Made by a program: the position numbers and the translations under genes
The notes under the pieces: generated by a model
What the model saw: the letters and a program-made list of their open reading frames with translations, nothing else
Told to the model about the DNA's origin: nothing
Database searches by the model: none
From: Erysipelotrichaceae bacterium
Lineage (GTDB): Bacteria; Bacillota_I; Bacilli_A; Erysipelotrichales; Erysipelotrichaceae
DNA length: 11,070 nt
Direction: 5' to 3'
NCBI GenBank assembly: GCA_024681275.1
Contig: JAILBD010000005.1
Location: forward strand, 1-11,070
Shown here: piece by piece, positions 1 through 6,139 of the stretch
Position numbering within the stretch: position 1 is the first letter of the stretch
Layout: each line of letters opens with the position of its first letter

Positions 1-267
1 TTCCAGGAACTTCTGGTAATACTCGTTGACCGCATAGGCTTCGTCTTTTCCTTTGTATCTGAGAGCGCGGACGCCGTCAGCCTTTACCTTATAAACGACA
101 TAGTCGTCAAAGTCGTCCTGATAGATGACGAATGCTTTGGGGTCGGTATAGTCGGATCCTATATAGAATCTGGTCTTTTCGGAATCGATCTGAAAATCTT
201 TGAAGATCTGCACCAGCTCTTCATAGCTATATACTGCCTGAGGAAGGTATTTTTTCTCGTTTTCCAT
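1..267 (-). CDS. Uncharacterised protein, N-terminal 89 residues only
   Basis: A minus-strand reading frame opens at the ATG at 267 (protein start MENEKKYLPQAVYSYEEL) and stays open for 89 codons to the window edge, so the C-terminus is missing. The visible part is hydrophilic, rich in Tyr, Asp and Lys, with a repeated look of short beta strands around residues 37-70 (IGSDYTDPKAFVIYQDDF and following). There is no signal peptide, no membrane segment and no motif that I can assign. Codon use is richer in GC than the helicase gene next door, so it looks like resident chromosome. No Shine-Dalgarno sequence is visible before the ATG; instead a TATAAT hexamer ends 6 nt upstream. It is divergent from the helicase gene. 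Function unknown; that it is coding is fairly sure from the uninterrupted, protein-like frame. Confidence 0.7.
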   Translation of the reverse strand, partial: MENEKKYLPQAVYSYEELVQIFKDFQIDSEKTRFYIGSDYTDPKAFVIYQDDFDDYVVYKVKADGVRALRYKGKDEAYAVNEYYQKFLE

Positions 268-369
268 GGTTTTATTATAAGTCTTTGGGATTCTGATGTA
301 TCTTGTATTCAGAAATAAATGGATGAAATTAAGATTTATTGCACCGTTTCAATCATATAAAATATAAAT

Positions 370-3300
370 ATGAGCAGTATTTCCAGGGAACTGTTTAGAG
401 CGATCCATGAGGGTTATTGGCTGTATGTTGAATACCATAACAAAAACAACGAACAGACCAGATACTGGATCATGGTCAAAGATCTGGATCCCGTGAATGG
501 AAAGATCACTGTTGATGGAATGCATCTGAGAAGCTATGAGGTCACAGAATTGATCCTTTCTATTGATAGGATCATGGATGCAAAAGTGATCGAAGGCACA
601 TATGCCCCATTACAGAAGGATCTGATCGATGATATCAGAGAGAATCCGGAAAGGTATTTGTCCGTTTTTTCAGATACAGTTAACTTGAGAATACTGAATT
701 ATCTTAGCCGTTGCAGCAAATTGGATCAGACTCCGTATAAAACCAATCTCACGATTGTGGAAGAGTTAGATGATCAGATCCTCGGAAAAGATACCTTGAG
801 TCTAAGCGAGAAACAGTTCGGGCAGATCGTCAAGGGTTTTCAGAAAAATACAAACGATGATAAAAATCTTAAGCTTCAGGCCACACAATTAGGTTTAAAC
901 CTCTTAAGTATCAATTACTCAAAAGGCATTTATGTTTTAGCATATCAGCCGCTCAGGTTGGATGTAAAAAAGAAGAGTCTTAAAGCGGTTGATAATGTTG
1001 AGATCTGCACAGAATTCACCATAGACAGCGAGAGGCAGAGCGTCAGGCAGTTTATCGGTGAAGAGGATGTTCATCTGTTGAATGAATTTTCCATAAATGC
1101 CGAGAAGATCAGAAACATTATCAGTGAGAATAATCCTGAGGTGATCGTTGATGATATGCCTTATCTGATCGAAATTGGCAGAAACTCGATTCTGAACCTG
1201 GATCAGGAATATGACGGGATCGTAAAGATGTATCAGTCAGATGATTATGCTGATGTCACGACTCCCATCAAGGCCTTCTTTGGTGAATTGACTGCTCATT
1301 CACAAAGGAGAAAATCATATCCGATCGTTCTTGTAGATAAACAGATCGATATGGATCAGCTTTTGGCAATGAATCATGCATTGCGTTATCCGATTTCTTA
1401 TGTTCAAGGTCCTCCAGGGACAGGAAAAACAAAGACAATAATGAACATCATTATCTCCTCTTTCTTTAATGGAAGAACGGTTTTATTTTCTTCATATAAC
1501 AATCATCCCATCGACGAAGTAGTCGATAAATTGAGAAAACTGACTTATAAAGGTTATTTGATCCCGTTCCCTGTCGTCCGCCTAGGGAATAATCTGGAGA
1601 CGATGAATACACTGAAACAGATAAAGGATCTTTATAATTCAGTAAAAGGCATCCGGGTATCTGAGACGTACCAGGAGAAAAACCTGAAAGAAAGAAGTTT
1701 ACAAGCACGGGATTTGACGAAATATTTGGAGAGTTATGAAGAGCGTATCGATCTTATAGAAAGAAAAGATACGATCGAACAACTGTTGAGAAATAATACG
1801 CAAGTGAATTTTCAGGTAAATATTCAGACCGGACAATTGCGTGAGGTCAATCAGAGAATAAATGAACTGGGTGAATTCAAAATAGAAGATGCTTTGAAAC
1901 TGATCGAGAACGATACCGAATCTTTAGAAGCGTATTTAAACTACGCATCTATCAGCAACATCAAGAAGATATCAGACAAAAAGAATGAAGATCTCAAGCA
2001 CATATTATTGATGGAAGATGAAGGAGAGCGATTGAAGGAATTCAATCATTATCTTTCTGTTCCGGAGAATCTTAAGAAATTCATTCAGATCTTTCCAATC
2101 GTTGCAACAACTTGCATTTCAGCACATAAGCTTGGTATGCCAGAGCCATATTTTGATATTACGATCATTGATGAAGCCAGCCAATGCAATACAGCAATGT
2201 CTTTGGTTCCGATCATCAGGGGAAGGAATCTTTTGCTGGTCGGAGATCCGCAGCAGCTTCAGCCAGTTATAGTTTTAAGTCCGGATGACAGCAGGCAATT
2301 GAGAAACAAATATGGCGTTACAGAAGAATATGACTATTGTAATAGTTCGATCTATAAAACATATTTGGCATGTGATGCCGTCAGTGATGAAGTTCTTTTG
2401 AGCCATCATTATCGTTGTGATCCGCAGATCATAAGCTTCAACAACAAAAAATACTATAACAGTAAACTAAAGATGCACGGCAAAAGGAAAAGTGATAAAC
2501 CGTTGATCTATGTAGATATACCAAACAACACAAGTTCAAAAAAGAACACCTCTCCAAAAGAGGCAGAAGCGGTGGTTGATTATATCAGGAAAAATAGAGA
2601 CAAACGAATCGGAGTCATCACACCATTTGTCAATCAGAAAGAACTGATAAAAAAGGAATTAGAAATAAACGACATCAATGATGTGGATTGTGGAACAGTG
2701 CATGCATTTCAAGGGGATGAAAAAGATGTTATTCTTTTCTCACTGTCTCTGACAGATCGGACAAGAGAAGAGACTTATAACTGGTTGAAAAACAATAAGG
2801 AATTGATCAATGTTTCTACTTCAAGGGCAAAGCATCAATTGATCTTATTCTCCAGCGATAAGGAATTGAAGAGACTTCATGCAGGAAATCAGGATGATGA
2901 TCTTTACGATCTTTATGAATATATAAGGAGCGAAGGAGAACATGAAGTTGCGCAAAGGTTTGTTGAATCACGAGCTCTTGGGATCAGGCCGTACAGTACC
3001 GAAACAGAGACGATGTTTATGGAAAGCTTGAATCTTGCTTTAGATAACGCTTTCCAGGATGGCAGCAGATTTGTTGTTAGGAAAGAAGTTCCTATTTCCC
3101 AAGTGTTTATGAGTAATATCTCCCATCAAGATTATTTCTATCGTGGCCGTTTTGATTTTGTCGTTTTCAGAAAAGTTCAAAAAGAAGAGATACCGGTATT
3201 GGCTATCGAACTGGATGGCAAAGAGCATTTTGAGGAAGAAGTAGTAAGACGTCGTGATCAAATCAAGCAGAATATTTGCAAAGAACATAATTTTACTTTG

Positions 3301-3375
3301 ATCCGAGTTGATAACACATACGCAAGAAGATATCATTACATAAAAGATATACTTATCAAGTATTTTAAAGGATAA
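370..3375 (+). CDS. SF1 (Upf1-like) helicase with WYL-like N-terminal domain and DUF2726-type C-terminal nuclease domain
   Basis: A 1001-residue, probably cytoplasmic ATP-dependent helicase/nuclease. Residues 5-75 resemble a WYL/SH3-like barrel: AIHEGYWLYVEYHNKN, a middle hairpin, then LSIDRIMDAKV, the usual WYL ending. Residues 80-310 are unassigned. The helicase core is complete: Walker A GPPGTGKT (347-354), Walker B DEASQC (601-606), motif III GDPQQLQP (625-632), HHYRCDPQ (679-686), GTVHAFQGDEKDV (775-787) and motif VI NVSTSRAK (814-821). A charged, probably coiled-coil insert (about 430-565) separates Walker A from Walker B. Residues 875-985 match the DUF2726 pattern: RFDF (D929), ELDGKEHF (E947, D949), RRDQIK and LIRVDN, a likely D...ExD-type nuclease site. 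The fold assignments are family-knowledge inferences; nuclease activity is unproven. There is no Shine-Dalgarno before the ATG. Helicase-nuclease fusions of this kind are common in phage-defence loci (for example Hhe and Mokosh), so a defence role is the leading guess. Codon use is AT-rich relative to the PTS genes. Confidence 0.9.
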   Translation: MSSISRELFRAIHEGYWLYVEYHNKNNEQTRYWIMVKDLDPVNGKITVDGMHLRSYEVTELILSIDRIMDAKVIEGTYAPLQKDLIDDIRENPERYLSVFSDTVNLRILNYLSRCSKLDQTPYKTNLTIVEELDDQILGKDTLSLSEKQFGQIVKGFQKNTNDDKNLKLQATQLGLNLLSINYSKGIYVLAYQPLRLDVKKKSLKAVDNVEICTEFTIDSERQSVRQFIGEEDVHLLNEFSINAEKIRNIISENNPEVIVDDMPYLIEIGRNSILNLDQEYDGIVKMYQSDDYADVTTPIKAFFGELTAHSQRRKSYPIVLVDKQIDMDQLLAMNHALRYPISYVQGPPGTGKTKTIMNIIISSFFNGRTVLFSSYNNHPIDEVVDKLRKLTYKGYLIPFPVVRLGNNLETMNTLKQIKDLYNSVKGIRVSETYQEKNLKERSLQARDLTKYLESYEERIDLIERKDTIEQLLRNNTQVNFQVNIQTGQLREVNQRINELGEFKIEDALKLIENDTESLEAYLNYASISNIKKISDKKNEDLKHILLMEDEGERLKEFNHYLSVPENLKKFIQIFPIVATTCISAHKLGMPEPYFDITIIDEASQCNTAMSLVPIIRGRNLLLVGDPQQLQPVIVLSPDDSRQLRNKYGVTEEYDYCNSSIYKTYLACDAVSDEVLLSHHYRCDPQIISFNNKKYYNSKLKMHGKRKSDKPLIYVDIPNNTSSKKNTSPKEAEAVVDYIRKNRDKRIGVITPFVNQKELIKKELEINDINDVDCGTVHAFQGDEKDVILFSLSLTDRTREETYNWLKNNKELINVSTSRAKHQLILFSSDKELKRLHAGNQDDDLYDLYEYIRSEGEHEVAQRFVESRALGIRPYSTETETMFMESLNLALDNAFQDGSRFVVRKEVPISQVFMSNISHQDYFYRGRFDFVVFRKVQKEEIPVLAIELDGKEHFEEEVVRRRDQIKQNICKEHNFTLIRVDNTYARRYHYIKDILIKYFKG

Positions 3376-3407
3376 AGGAAGCCTAGCAACAGCAAGAGTT
3401 TTATTAG

Positions 3408-3440
3408 CATAGTCACATCGTCGTGACTATGTTTTATTAT
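3408..3440 (+). terminator. Intrinsic terminator after the helicase gene
   Basis: A perfect 9-bp stem, CATAGTCAC (3408-3416) paired with GTGACTATG (3423-3431), has a 6-nt loop and is followed by TTTTATTAT. It lies 33 nt after the helicase stop and suggests that the helicase is transcribed alone. Confidence 0.8.
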
Positions 3441-3592
3441 GTGCATATCGTTTTTATGACATATCCAGGGTTTTCTCTTTTGTATATAGTAAAGATGTAA
3501 GGAGATTTGGACATATCTGGTTCAAAAATAATGTCCGGAACTCTGATCACATGATCTGTCTGAAAAGCGGCCACAATCAGAACTTCAGCTTG
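3437..3592 (-). pseudogene. Possible C-terminal gene fragment, minus strand
   Basis: On the minus strand a frame of 51 codons runs from about 3592 to a TAA stop at 3437-3439, with a second TAA directly behind. It encodes protein-like sequence: AEVLIVAAFQTDHVIRVPD, IIFEPDMSKSPYIF, then TIYKRENPGYVIKTICT. The balanced composition is unlike random AT-rich DNA. There is no usable start codon. The frame stays open up to about 3664, but the upstream residues (FVLFFLQ and similar) look like antisense noise under the HTH gene's leader. I read it as the 3' remnant of a lost gene. I do not recognise the family. It could still be a chance open frame. Confidence 0.35.
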
Positions 3593-3626
3593 CAAGAAAA
3601 ATAATACAAAAGAGGAAAAACAGTAA

Positions 3627-3881
3627 ATGAAAAATGATTTTTTATTGAATGAAGTCGAGATCGATTACACGCCGTTCTTTGAGACGATAAAGCGCAAAGG
3701 CTTGACACAATCAGCTCTGATCAAAAAGTATGATCTGTCTGCAGCTACTGTGTACAGACTCAGAAACAACAACAATATGACTCTGGCGGCATTGGGCCAC
3801 GTCATGAACGTCATTGGCACAGATGATATCAATGAGGTCGTGAGACTGGTGATCAGGCAACAGGAGAAGATATCTCAATAA
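3627..3881 (+). CDS. Small Cro/C1-type HTH regulator
   Basis: An 84-residue DNA-binding protein of the xenobiotic-response-element/HTH_26 kind. Residues 26-65 make the helix-turn-helix: LTQSALIKKYDLSAATVYRL is followed by NNNNMTLAALGHVMNVIG, matching the family order of a Q/E-containing helix 2, a recognition helix with SxxTVYRL, and a helix with 'tLxxxxxxlg'. The C-terminal helix (68-80) may serve for dimerisation. The whole protein is about one domain long, as is usual for such single-domain repressors. An AGAGG at 3611-3615 sits 11 nt before the ATG, a rather long spacing. A terminator follows at 3946. The perfect palindrome at 4021-4036, between this gene and the nuclease gene, is a natural candidate operator, but no direct evidence links the two. 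Confidence 0.85.
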   Translation: MKNDFLLNEVEIDYTPFFETIKRKGLTQSALIKKYDLSAATVYRLRNNNNMTLAALGHVMNVIGTDDINEVVRLVIRQQEKISQ

Positions 3882-3945
3882 TAATCACGATCAAAGAGTA
3901 ACAGAATCAATACTTGCGGAATCGGAATTTTGGTTTCCTTTCCAG

Positions 3946-3984
3946 AAAAGCCGATACTTGACACGGAAATGATCGGCTTTTTAT
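3946..3984 (+). terminator. Intrinsic terminator after the HTH gene
   Basis: AAAAGCCGAT (3946-3955) pairs with ATCGGCTTTT (3972-3981) around a 16-nt loop, and the 3' arm runs into a T-rich tract (TTTTTATT). It separates the HTH gene from the downstream nuclease gene. Confidence 0.75.
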
Positions 3985-4012
3985 TACAGCTATCAGCTTT
4001 CTATAAATTGAG

Positions 4013-4036
4013 TTTTCCACTTTTCCACGTGGAAAA
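4013..4036. promoter_or_regulatory. Candidate operator: perfect 16-bp palindrome with an extra half-site
   Basis: TTTTCCACGTGGAAAA at 4021-4036 is a perfect palindrome, and its left half TTTTCCAC is repeated directly in front of it (4013-4020). A weak promoter-like pair follows, TTGAAT at 4047-4052 and TAATGC at 4069-4074 with a 16-nt spacer, although that -10 overlaps the ATG at 4071. No T tract follows, so it does not look like a terminator. Symmetry and position between an HTH gene and the gene behind it suggest protein binding. Confidence 0.5.
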
Positions 4037-4110
4037 AGAGAAAAACTTGAATAATAATTAGGGAATCGTAATGCTTAATTTTGGTTGTAGATTATTTATC
4101 GAGGTTTATG

Positions 4111-4728
4111 ATGTCCAATGATGCTGATCATGCGTTTTCTGTTTCTGCCTCAGGTGCAATCAAAAAAGATCTTTTCACCCATGGCGATGGCAAGGAGATT
4201 ACAAGATTTAATCGGCTTCTTTCAGAAATCAAAGGCATAGATGATAAATCTATTATTAATGCTTGTCTGATCATCGAATATGATGTATGGGAAAGAAATG
4301 TGTTTGCTGCATTGGAAATGCAGGAAAAGGACCCCATCATACCTGATCAGAATACAATAGAAAACATCAGAATCATGGTTCAAAGAAGTATCAGTTTCTT
4401 TAAACAATATGGGCCGGTTATTAAAGAAGGTTTTACTTTTGAGCCAAATGGTTATTCTAATGTTGTGATAAACGGTGATGGAGATTTTATGACTAAAGAC
4501 ACAGTCTGGGATTTTAAAGTTTCCAAGAATGAGCCAACCAAGGATCATACTTTACAGTTGCTGATGTATTACATTATGGGAAAACATTCTGGAAATCCTA
4601 TTTATTCTGATGTTGAAAAAATCGGCATCTTTAATCCAAGATTGAACAAGGTTTACTTATATAATATGAATGATTATCCTGAAAAACTTTATAAAGAGAT
4701 CGAACGGGATATAATTTGTTATGAATGA
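4111..4728 (+). CDS. Small PD-(D/E)XK nuclease-like protein (RecB/Cas4 type), probably with a 5' frameshift
   Basis: From the ATG at 4111 the protein has 205 residues and carries the RecB/Cas4-type nuclease signature: GDGDF (D125), WDFK (D134, K136) and QLLMY (Q149, Y153, the QxxxY motif). The tail, IGIFNPRLNKVYLYNM then ERDIICYE, closes the fold. Residues 1-110 are mostly helical and unassigned. Nuclease activity is inferred from the motifs. GAGG at 4101-4104 stands 6 nt before ATG 4111 and supports that start. However, the frame is open upstream to 4078, and the codons before the ATG read VVDYLSRFM, which looks like real protein. ATG 4071 has AGGG 7 nt upstream and would join this frame if one T of the TTTT at 4079-4082 were absent. 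The gene may therefore be N-terminally broken. AT-rich codon use matches the helicase. It could be a defence or mobile-element nuclease. Confidence 0.75.
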   Translation: MSNDADHAFSVSASGAIKKDLFTHGDGKEITRFNRLLSEIKGIDDKSIINACLIIEYDVWERNVFAALEMQEKDPIIPDQNTIENIRIMVQRSISFFKQYGPVIKEGFTFEPNGYSNVVINGDGDFMTKDTVWDFKVSKNEPTKDHTLQLLMYYIMGKHSGNPIYSDVEKIGIFNPRLNKVYLYNMNDYPEKLYKEIERDIICYE

Positions 4729-5142
4729 AATATTAATTGTTTCTATTACGATATCGAGGCAGTAGAAGCAACAGAAGACAGGTATTACGCTTCTGCCGGA
4801 GATGGAAGCACCTGGAAGAAGGGCTCATCATCTGCGGCTGAATTCACATTCAAAAGAACGATCGAAGATGAATCGACGTTTGAAAACTTCAGCGGGATCA
4901 GGGTCGATGGCAAGGATGTCGAAAGGACAGATAAGAATTATACAGCCGGATCCGGTTCAGTCGTGATAAAACTGCAGCCGGCGTATCTTGAAACACTTTC
5001 TGTCAGTGAACATACGCTGACGGCGGTCTTTGCTGATGATATGACCGCTGAGGCGAAGTTCACTGTGGTTCAGGAAAGCAGCGGAGGATCTTCAAGCGAA
5101 ACGAAGCCTGCCTACAACATTCCTAAGACAGGTATTGAATGA
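4729..5142 (+). pseudogene. Start-less C-terminal remnant of a surface protein with an X2-like domain
   Basis: After the nuclease stop (4726-4728) the same frame is open to a TGA at 5140-5142, but it has no start codon or ribosome site. From about 4744 the translation is a coherent protein end: YYDIEAVEATEDRYYASAGDG, FKRTIEDESTFENFSG, then VDGKDVERTDKNYT, VVIKLQPAYLETLSVSEHTL and FADDMTAEAKFTV. This order resembles the Ig-like X2 modules of extracellular Firmicutes proteins. A Ser/Glu-rich linker (QESSGGSSSETKP) and YNIPKTGIE end it; PKTG recalls a sortase motif, but there is no membrane helix or charged tail behind it. Codon use (many GCG, CCG, CTG) resembles the PTS genes and not the island on its left, so this looks like resident sequence truncated when the island arrived. 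The remaining bases up to 5309 hold two terminators. Confidence 0.75.
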
Positions 5143-5180
5143 TCGCATAGGTCTTGTCGGTTTATCACGGAAAGGAATAT

Positions 5181-5210
5181 ACACCGTTCAGTCTTGAGCG
5201 GTGTTTTCTT
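5181..5210 (+). terminator. Intrinsic terminator of the surface-protein remnant
   Basis: ACACCGTTCA (5181-5190) pairs with TGAGCGGTGT (5195-5204), including one T/G wobble, around the loop GTCT; the arm continues into TTTTCTTTG. It lies about 40 nt after the remnant's stop and was probably the terminator of the lost full-length gene. Confidence 0.7.
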
Positions 5211-5253
5211 TGTTTGGGCGGGTATATAAGGATCAAGTGACAGGCGGTCATTC

Positions 5254-5282
5254 AAAAAAAGAAGCTTACGATCGTAAGCTTC
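5254..5282 (-). terminator. Intrinsic terminator of the sis-gntR operon
   Basis: A perfect 22-bp palindrome at 5261-5282 (halves GAAGCTTACGA and TCGTAAGCTTC) reads, on the minus strand, into seven Ts (5260-5254). It lies 27 nt after the GntR stop codon on that strand. Confidence 0.8.
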
Positions 5283-5294
5283 AGTAAATCGATA

Positions 5295-5310
5295 AAGTAT
5301 AGCGCGCTAT
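5295..5310. repeat. AAGTATAGCGC repeat, extended here to a palindrome
   Basis: AAGTATAGCGC at 5295-5305 recurs at 7402-7412 and, with one extra T, at 7274-7285. Here it runs into the perfect palindrome ATAGCGCGCTAT (5299-5310), which touches the 3' end of the GntR gene. It may be a full-length version of a binding site whose half-sites lie at the two divergent promoters. Confidence 0.45.
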
Positions 5311-6086
5311 CAGCCTTTGTCCAGGGCGATCGTCTTCTTATAGACGTCTTCACCGGTGTCGTCATGATCTCTGTTGATCACGATAGACATGCGGTCATCA
5401 AGATAGTAGTGTGTAGTGATCTCAAACGGTTTGTTTGCGTATCTCCAGAATATCTTCTGTCTTAATAAAGCTTTGTTGGATGATCCGATTATTTCAGCCT
5501 GTTTTTCATCAGGCAGTACTGCAGAGAATTCCGTGTATCCCGATGATCTGATGATGCCCTGTTCACTGATATAGGCGTTGAATGAGCCTTCCAGACATCT
5601 GATGTCAAGGTTAGGCAATAATGAATAATTGATGTATGTGTAGGACAACACGACCGGTTTGCCGTCACCCGTCCTGAGCCTGACGAAATAGTGAATGAAT
5701 TCGTCGTCTTTGACATTCAGCTCTTTGGCGATCTGTCTGTTGTCTTTTCCTTTTATGATCTGATAGTCAAGAAGCTGAGAACCTGGTTCCATTCCGAAGG
5801 CTCTGATCTCATCTGAGAGAGAATGTTTCTGGATCAGGTCGCTTTTTGGATTGTTATATGCGTCATCGACAAAACTGCCGTTTCCAGGTATCCTTCTGAT
5901 ATAGCCTCTGTTTGAGAGGTTGGTCATGGCCTTGTTGACGGTCATCCTGCTGGTAGAGAACTGATCACAAAGCTCTGCTTCGCTGGGAAGCAGTCTGTTC
6001 AGTTCGTAATTGCCATTTTCAATATTGTGTATAAAATAGTCTTCTATTTCGACATATTTTGCTTTTCTTACCATCATATTGCTCAT
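5310..6086 (-). CDS. GntR-family transcriptional regulator, HutC subfamily (UTRA domain)
   Basis: A cytoplasmic DNA-binding regulator of about 258 residues, the usual HutC-type length. The N-terminal winged helix-turn-helix is clear: YVEIEDYFIHNIENGNYELN, then LLPSEAELCDQFSTSRMTVNK and LSNRGYIRRIPGNGSFV, the wing of the GntR family. The C-terminal half is a UTRA ligand-binding domain: FIHYFVRLRTGDGKPVVLSY, the IxxxGY-like stretch GIIRSSGYTEFSAVLP, and FEITTHYYLDDRMSIVI at the end. Such proteins usually sense phosphorylated sugars and repress adjacent sugar operons, so the likely targets are the divergent promoters at 7292-7393. It is the second gene of the operon with the SIS enzyme, 53 nt after that gene's stop if translation starts at 6086. 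An in-frame ATG at 6122 lies inside a hairpin and adds residues outside the family pattern, so it is disfavoured; ATGs at 6077 and 6074 are also possible. No convincing Shine-Dalgarno decides between them. Confidence 0.88.
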   Translation of the reverse strand: MSNMMVRKAKYVEIEDYFIHNIENGNYELNRLLPSEAELCDQFSTSRMTVNKAMTNLSNRGYIRRIPGNGSFVDDAYNNPKSDLIQKHSLSDEIRAFGMEPGSQLLDYQIIKGKDNRQIAKELNVKDDEFIHYFVRLRTGDGKPVVLSYTYINYSLLPNLDIRCLEGSFNAYISEQGIIRSSGYTEFSAVLPDEKQAEIIGSSNKALLRQKIFWRYANKPFEITTHYYLDDRMSIVINRDHDDTGEDVYKKTIALDKG

Positions 6087-6115
6087 AAAAATCATACCAC
6101 ACACATTTGTCGGAT

Positions 6116-6131
6116 GCGCCATAAATGGCGC
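6116..6131 (-). other. Short hairpin between the sis and gntR genes
   Basis: GCGCCAT and ATGGCGC flank two bases, giving a 7-bp inverted repeat in the sis-gntR gap. There is no T tract, so it is not a terminator. It could adjust translation of gntR or stabilise the upstream message; the ATG at 6122 is buried in it. Confidence 0.4.
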
Positions 6132-6139
6132 TGTTTGAA

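Noticed and set aside
3458..3517. Direct repeat GACATATC at 3458-3465 and 3510-3517
   Set aside because: Only 8 bases, asymmetrical, and inside a possible old coding fragment; too weak to call an operator.
4081..4110. TTG 4081 as the nuclease start
   Set aside because: No ribosome site at a suitable distance; the upstream codons are better explained by a frameshifted gene starting at ATG 4071 or by a start at 4111.
370..4728. A CRISPR array near the Cas4-like nuclease
   Set aside because: No regularly spaced repeats of 20-40 bases occur anywhere in the window and no other cas-like gene is visible.
5261..5282. The 22-bp palindrome as an operator
   Set aside because: It is followed on the minus strand by seven Ts and lies just after the GntR stop, which makes an intrinsic terminator the simpler reading.
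6087..6122. GntR start at ATG 6122
   Set aside because: This ATG lies inside an inverted repeat, has no Shine-Dalgarno, and adds residues (MAHPTNVCGMIF) outside the family pattern.
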